8,326 nucleotides of DNA from JAOUEA01 sp035711865 (GTDB taxonomy: Bacteria; Actinomycetota; UBA4738; HRBIN12): the NCBI GenBank assembly GCA_035711865.1, contig DASTBT010000114.1, positions 1 through 8,326 of the forward strand, given 5' to 3'. Position numbers and translations under genes: made by a program. Below the pieces are notes generated by a model. That model saw nothing but the letters and a program-made list of their open reading frames with translations. It did no database searches and was not told the origin of the DNA. Below are positions 5,387 to 8,326 of the stretch, one piece after another (the first letter of the stretch is position 1; every line of letters begins with the position of its first letter).

Positions 5387-6744
5387 CGTCGATCGCTACG
5401 GCGTCGACGGGCGCGGTTCCCACCGTCCCCGGCCGCGATGTGATCAACGTGCGGGACCTCACGAAGCACTTCCCGGTCAGGGAGGGCGTGCTGCAACGCG
5501 TCGCCGGTCAGGTCAGGGCGGTCGACGGGGTGAGCTTCGACATCCCCCGAGGCTCGACCCTCGGTCTGGTCGGCGAGAGCGGTTGCGGCAAGACCACGCT
5601 GGGGCGGTGCATCGCCGGCCTGATGCCGGCCACGAGCGGAGGCGTCTACTTCGGCATGGATGACGCGTCGCTCGCGCGACTCGACGGGCTCCGAGCCGTC
5701 GATCCCGCAGCGCGCACCCCACAGCTGTCGGGCGAGGTCGATGCGATCGACGCTCGCTATCGGATCGACCGCATGTCCAAGCGGTCGTGGCGCGCCTACC
5801 GCCGGAACTGCCAGGTGGTGTTCCAGGACGCCTTCTCGTCGTTGAACCCTCGGCAACTGATCGTTGACATCGTCGGACGCCCCCTCCGCATCCACGACGA
5901 GTCGTCTGGGGCGGAGCTGATCCAGCGAGTGGTCGATCTGCTCGAGAGCGTGGGCCTCGGCCGACAGCACCTGTACCGTTTCCCGCATCAGTTCTCCGGC
6001 GGACAGCGTCAGCGGATCTCCATCGCGAGGGCGCTCGCGCTCGATCCCGAGTTCATCGTGCTCGATGAGCCCACCAGCGCGCTCGATGTCTCGGTGCAGG
6101 CGCAGATCCTGAACCTGTTGCACCGGCTACAGCAGGAGCGAGGGCTGACCTATTTGTTCATCAGCCACGACCTCAACGTGGTGCAGCACATGAGCGATCG
6201 GATCATCGTGATGTACCTGGGTGTGATCGCCGAGGTCGGGGACGCCGAGGAGGTGTTCCGGGACCCTCGCCACCCGTACACCGAAGCGCTCCTCGCCGCG
6301 AACCCCAGCATGCACGAGGAGGACGCCCGGATCCGCTTGCAGGGATCGGTGCCCGACCCTTCGTCGCCGCCCGAGGGATGCCGATTCCACACCCGGTGCC
6401 CGGTCGCGATCGAGGCCTGCGGATGGGATGTGAGCGACGTGCTGCGGGTGCTCGAGGCGCGAGGTCGCGCCCTCGATGGGCTGCGGGGGGTCGAGCGTCG
6501 GACCCCGTTCGAGGGCACGCTCGGCTTCGAGACCGACGACGAGGCCGCCTCGGCCGTGGCGGAGTTGCTCGGCGACCGCGCCCCCGCGCCGATGCGCGCG
6601 GCGGCCGAGGCGATCGAGGCTCGCGGGCGGGACGTGCACGTGCGCTTCCCCGCCGTCGAGGAGATGAGCGTGCACGCGGCCGGACACGAGCATCACACCG
6701 CATGCATCCTGCACGCGGACGACGCAGGCCAAGCATCGCCCTGA
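5383..6744 (+). CDS. ABC transporter ATPase 2 (DppF/OppF type), extended
   Basis: This is the partner ATPase of the importer, 453 residues against a usual 320-350. The nucleotide-binding motifs are complete: Walker A GESGCGKT (64-71), Q-loop Gln148 (VVFQDAFSSLNP, the OppF form), signature FSGGQ (204-208), Walker B FIVLDEPT (224-231) and switch His262 (FISHDL). The oligo_HPY tail has HPYTEALLAANP, then Cys333, Cys339 and Cys346. The fourth cysteine of the cluster comes only at 441 (HTAC). The extra length is an insert at about 92-138 between Walker A and the Q-loop, and about 75-90 residues at 347-437 that separate the third and fourth cysteines. That region reads CGWDVSDVLRVLEARG and so on, followed by a His-rich stretch at 431-444. 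Its start overlaps the ATPase 1 stop (ATGA at 5383-5386). It is the last gene of the operon. Similar C-terminal extensions may exist in other DppF homologues. Confidence 0.93.
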   Translation: MTSIATASTGAVPTVPGRDVINVRDLTKHFPVREGVLQRVAGQVRAVDGVSFDIPRGSTLGLVGESGCGKTTLGRCIAGLMPATSGGVYFGMDDASLARLDGLRAVDPAARTPQLSGEVDAIDARYRIDRMSKRSWRAYRRNCQVVFQDAFSSLNPRQLIVDIVGRPLRIHDESSGAELIQRVVDLLESVGLGRQHLYRFPHQFSGGQRQRISIARALALDPEFIVLDEPTSALDVSVQAQILNLLHRLQQERGLTYLFISHDLNVVQHMSDRIIVMYLGVIAEVGDAEEVFRDPRHPYTEALLAANPSMHEEDARIRLQGSVPDPSSPPEGCRFHTRCPVAIEACGWDVSDVLRVLEARGRALDGLRGVERRTPFEGTLGFETDDEAASAVAELLGDRAPAPMRAAAEAIEARGRDVHVRFPAVEEMSVHAAGHEHHTACILHADDAGQASP

Positions 6745-6756
6745 GCGTCGTCCGCG
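6714..6756. terminator. Inverted repeat between convergent genes, probable bidirectional terminator
   Basis: CGCGGACGACGC (6714-6725) is exactly complementary to GCGTCGTCCGCG (6745-6756). The result is a 12-bp perfect GC-rich stem around a 19-base loop, which can close further by AGG (6726-6728) with CCT (6740-6742). The stem includes the last codons of ATPase 2, and its stop codon lies in the loop. The 3' arm ends 8 bases before the stop of the minus-strand synthetase gene. Neither side has a T-tract, so it would be a U-less hairpin, as is common in GC-rich actinobacteria. Position between convergent stops supports a terminator role, but function is inferred. Confidence 0.55.
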
Positions 6757-6763
6757 GCCCCGG

Positions 6764-8326
6764 TCAGCCCGATCGTTCGCCGCCGCTGGCGCCGCGCACC
6801 GATGCCGCATGCTCGGCGTACCAGCGGAAGATCTCCGGATCCTGCAAGGCCTCGGGACTCGCGACCCGTTCGGCCGGCTCCCCGGCCAGGAGTCGCTTCA
6901 CGGGAACCTCGAGCCGCTTGCCGTTGAGGGTCATCGGGACGCCTGGCGCCTCGACGATGCGGTCGGGAGCGTGGCGCGGCGACAGCTGCGACCGGAGGTC
7001 GGAGGTGATGCGCGCGCGGAGATCGTCGTCGAGCTCGACACCGTCGAGAACGACGAAGAGCACGATCGCACCCTCGTCGTCCAGGCCGCCGGTGTCGACG
7101 ACGAGCGCGTCCGCCACCCCCGGGATCGCCTCCACGACGCGGTAGAGCTCGCTGGTCCCGATCCGGACGCCCCCCCGGTTCAGCGTCGAGTCGGATCGGC
7201 CCGAGATCACGCACGAGCCCGACGGCAGGATCGTGATCCAGTCGCCGTGGCGCCAGACGCCGGGGAACGGCTCGAAGTAGCTCGCCTTGTACCGCTCCCC
7301 GGCGGGGTCGTTCCAGAAGGCGACGGGCATCGACGGCATCGGCTCGGTGATGACGAGCTCACCCACATCCCCCACGACCGATCGGCCCTCGGGATCGAAC
7401 GCCTCGACGGCGGCCCCGAGCATGCGGCACTGGATCTCCCCGGCGCGCACCGGCAGCCACGGGCACGACCCGACGACCGCGGTGCACAGATCGGTGCCCC
7501 CGCTGATCGAGCCGAGCCAGACGTCGCGGTCGAGGTGCTCGGTCACCCAGCGGAAGCCCTCGGGCGCGAGCGGTGCCCCCGTGGAGCCCACCGCGCGGAG
7601 CGCCGTCAGGTCGGCGATCGACCGGGGGTCGACGCCCGCCCGCATCGATGCGTGGATGAACGGCGCGCTCGTGCCGAGGTAGGTGATGCCCCCGCGCTCG
7701 GCCAGCCGCCAGAGGGCCCCGAGGTCCGGCTCCGACGGGCTGCCGTCGTAGAGAACGACCGTCGCGCCGACGAGCAGACCGCCGACGAGGAAGTTCCACA
7801 TCATCCAGCCCGTGGTCGTGTACCAGAAGAACCGGTCCCCAGGTCCGAGGTCGAGGTGGAGCGAGAGCGCCTTGACATGCTCGAGGACGATGCCGCCGTG
7901 GCCCTGGACCATGGACTTGGGTAGGCCGGTCGTGCCCGAGGAGTACAGGATCCACAGAGGGTGGTCGAACGGCACCGGCTCGAACCGGGGATCGGCCGAC
8001 GCCGCGACCAGCTCGCTCCAGGCGATCGCGCCGGCCACGGGCGACCCCAGGTCTGCCCCCGCGACGTCGTCGAGGAGCACGAGCGTCACGTCGCCGATCG
8101 CCGCCACGATGTCGACCAGGGCGTCGCGGCGGTCGTACCAACGGCCGCCGTAGCGGTACCCGGGCACCGCGATCAGCACGTGCGGCTCGATCTGCCCGAA
8201 CCGGTCGATCACGGCCCTCGGGCCGAAGTCCGGCGAGCACGACGACCAGATCGCACCGATGCTCGCCGTCGCGAGGAACGCGATCACGGCCTCGGGGACG
8301 GTCGGCAGGTAGGCCGCCACGCGGTC
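6764..8326 (-). CDS. Acetoacetyl-CoA synthetase, N-terminal part beyond the window
   Basis: This AMP-forming acyl-CoA synthetase of the ANL superfamily converts acetoacetate, ATP and CoA to acetoacetyl-CoA, AMP and diphosphate in the cytosol. The frame is open to the right edge, and 520 residues are visible. Since the family has about 650, roughly 130 N-terminal residues are missing. In visible numbering the P-loop-like motif YSSGTTGLPK is at 128-137, followed by SMVQGHGG. WYTTTGWMMWNF is at 168-179, GGTDLC at 276-281, WRHGDW at 358-363 and GRSDSTLNRGGVRIG at 376-390. The C-terminal TLNGKRLEVPVKRLL carries the conserved adenylation lysine at about 470. IWSSCSPDFG with FGQIEPHVL, and the NGKRLEVPVK ending, point to acetoacetyl- rather than acetyl-CoA synthetase. 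The stop is at 6764-6766. It converges with the importer operon, leaving 19 bases between stops. Likely role is ketone-body or polyhydroxybutyrate-related carbon use. Confidence 0.92.
   Translation of the reverse strand, partial: DRVAAYLPTVPEAVIAFLATASIGAIWSSCSPDFGPRAVIDRFGQIEPHVLIAVPGYRYGGRWYDRRDALVDIVAAIGDVTLVLLDDVAGADLGSPVAGAIAWSELVAASADPRFEPVPFDHPLWILYSSGTTGLPKSMVQGHGGIVLEHVKALSLHLDLGPGDRFFWYTTTGWMMWNFLVGGLLVGATVVLYDGSPSEPDLGALWRLAERGGITYLGTSAPFIHASMRAGVDPRSIADLTALRAVGSTGAPLAPEGFRWVTEHLDRDVWLGSISGGTDLCTAVVGSCPWLPVRAGEIQCRMLGAAVEAFDPEGRSVVGDVGELVITEPMPSMPVAFWNDPAGERYKASYFEPFPGVWRHGDWITILPSGSCVISGRSDSTLNRGGVRIGTSELYRVVEAIPGVADALVVDTGGLDDEGAIVLFVVLDGVELDDDLRARITSDLRSQLSPRHAPDRIVEAPGVPMTLNGKRLEVPVKRLLAGEPAERVASPEALQDPEIFRWYAEHAASVRGASGGERSG

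Noticed and set aside
6809..7924. Plus-strand open frame (371 codons) opposite the synthetase gene
   Set aside because: It is antisense to a gene with all ANL-superfamily motifs, and its translation is Arg/Asp/Gly/Val-rich without domains.
8318..8320. GTG at the right edge as the start of the acetoacetyl-CoA synthetase
   Set aside because: It falls within a conserved internal segment (DRVAAYLPTVPEA), and the frame continues to the edge. About 130 family residues are still missing, so the gene is cut by the window.
1..8326. Search for CRISPR arrays, tRNA genes, insertion sequences or phage genes
   Set aside because: No regularly spaced repeats, tRNA-like cloverleaf, transposase or integrase motifs were seen by eye. 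Almost all of the window is accounted for by the genes listed.

Overview
The window is very GC-rich (third codon positions almost all G or C) and densely packed with coding sequence. All genes look bacterial. The codon bias, the lipoprotein-anchored binding protein and the family resemblances suggest an actinobacterium (Actinomycetota), possibly an uncultured or deep-branching one. The lineage cannot be fixed from this sequence alone.

Layout, left to right. Positions 1-139 hold the last 45 codons of an unrecognised plus-strand gene. A 143-base gap (140-282) follows. It carries a perfect 12-bp palindrome and a related half-palindrome that could be operators, and a good ribosome binding site. 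Next is a complete five-gene plus-strand operon for a peptide/nickel-class (Dpp/Opp) ABC importer: a lipoprotein substrate-binding protein (283-2037), two permeases (2085-3101 and 3117-4046) and two ATPases (4043-5386 and 5383-6744). The last two junctions are ATGA overlaps, so permease 2, ATPase 1 and ATPase 2 are probably translationally coupled. The one sizeable gap inside the operon (2038-2084) holds a strong hairpin just after the binding-protein gene, as expected where the binding protein must be made in excess. A 12-bp perfect inverted repeat spans the stop of the last ATPase gene. It lies between that gene and the convergent minus-strand gene, an acetoacetyl-CoA synthetase (6764-8326) whose N-terminal part lies beyond the right edge.

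Together the five importer genes specify a high-affinity uptake system. The lipoprotein captures a peptide or similar solute outside the membrane, the two permeases form the channel, and the two different ATPases form the motor. The substrate cannot be read from the sequence. The synthetase activates acetoacetate and has no evident mechanistic link to the importer.

The most unusual content is in the two ATPases. ATPase 1 carries, between Walker A and the Q-loop, an eight-cysteine insert made of two near-identical CxxC-x4-CxxC units that resemble the DnaJ zinc-binding region. It has a second, basic insert before the ABC signature. ATPase 2 has an insert at the position equivalent to the cysteine module, but without cysteines, and a long insert that splits its C-terminal cysteine cluster. 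I know of no characterised role for these additions, and they are the best candidates here for undescribed biology.
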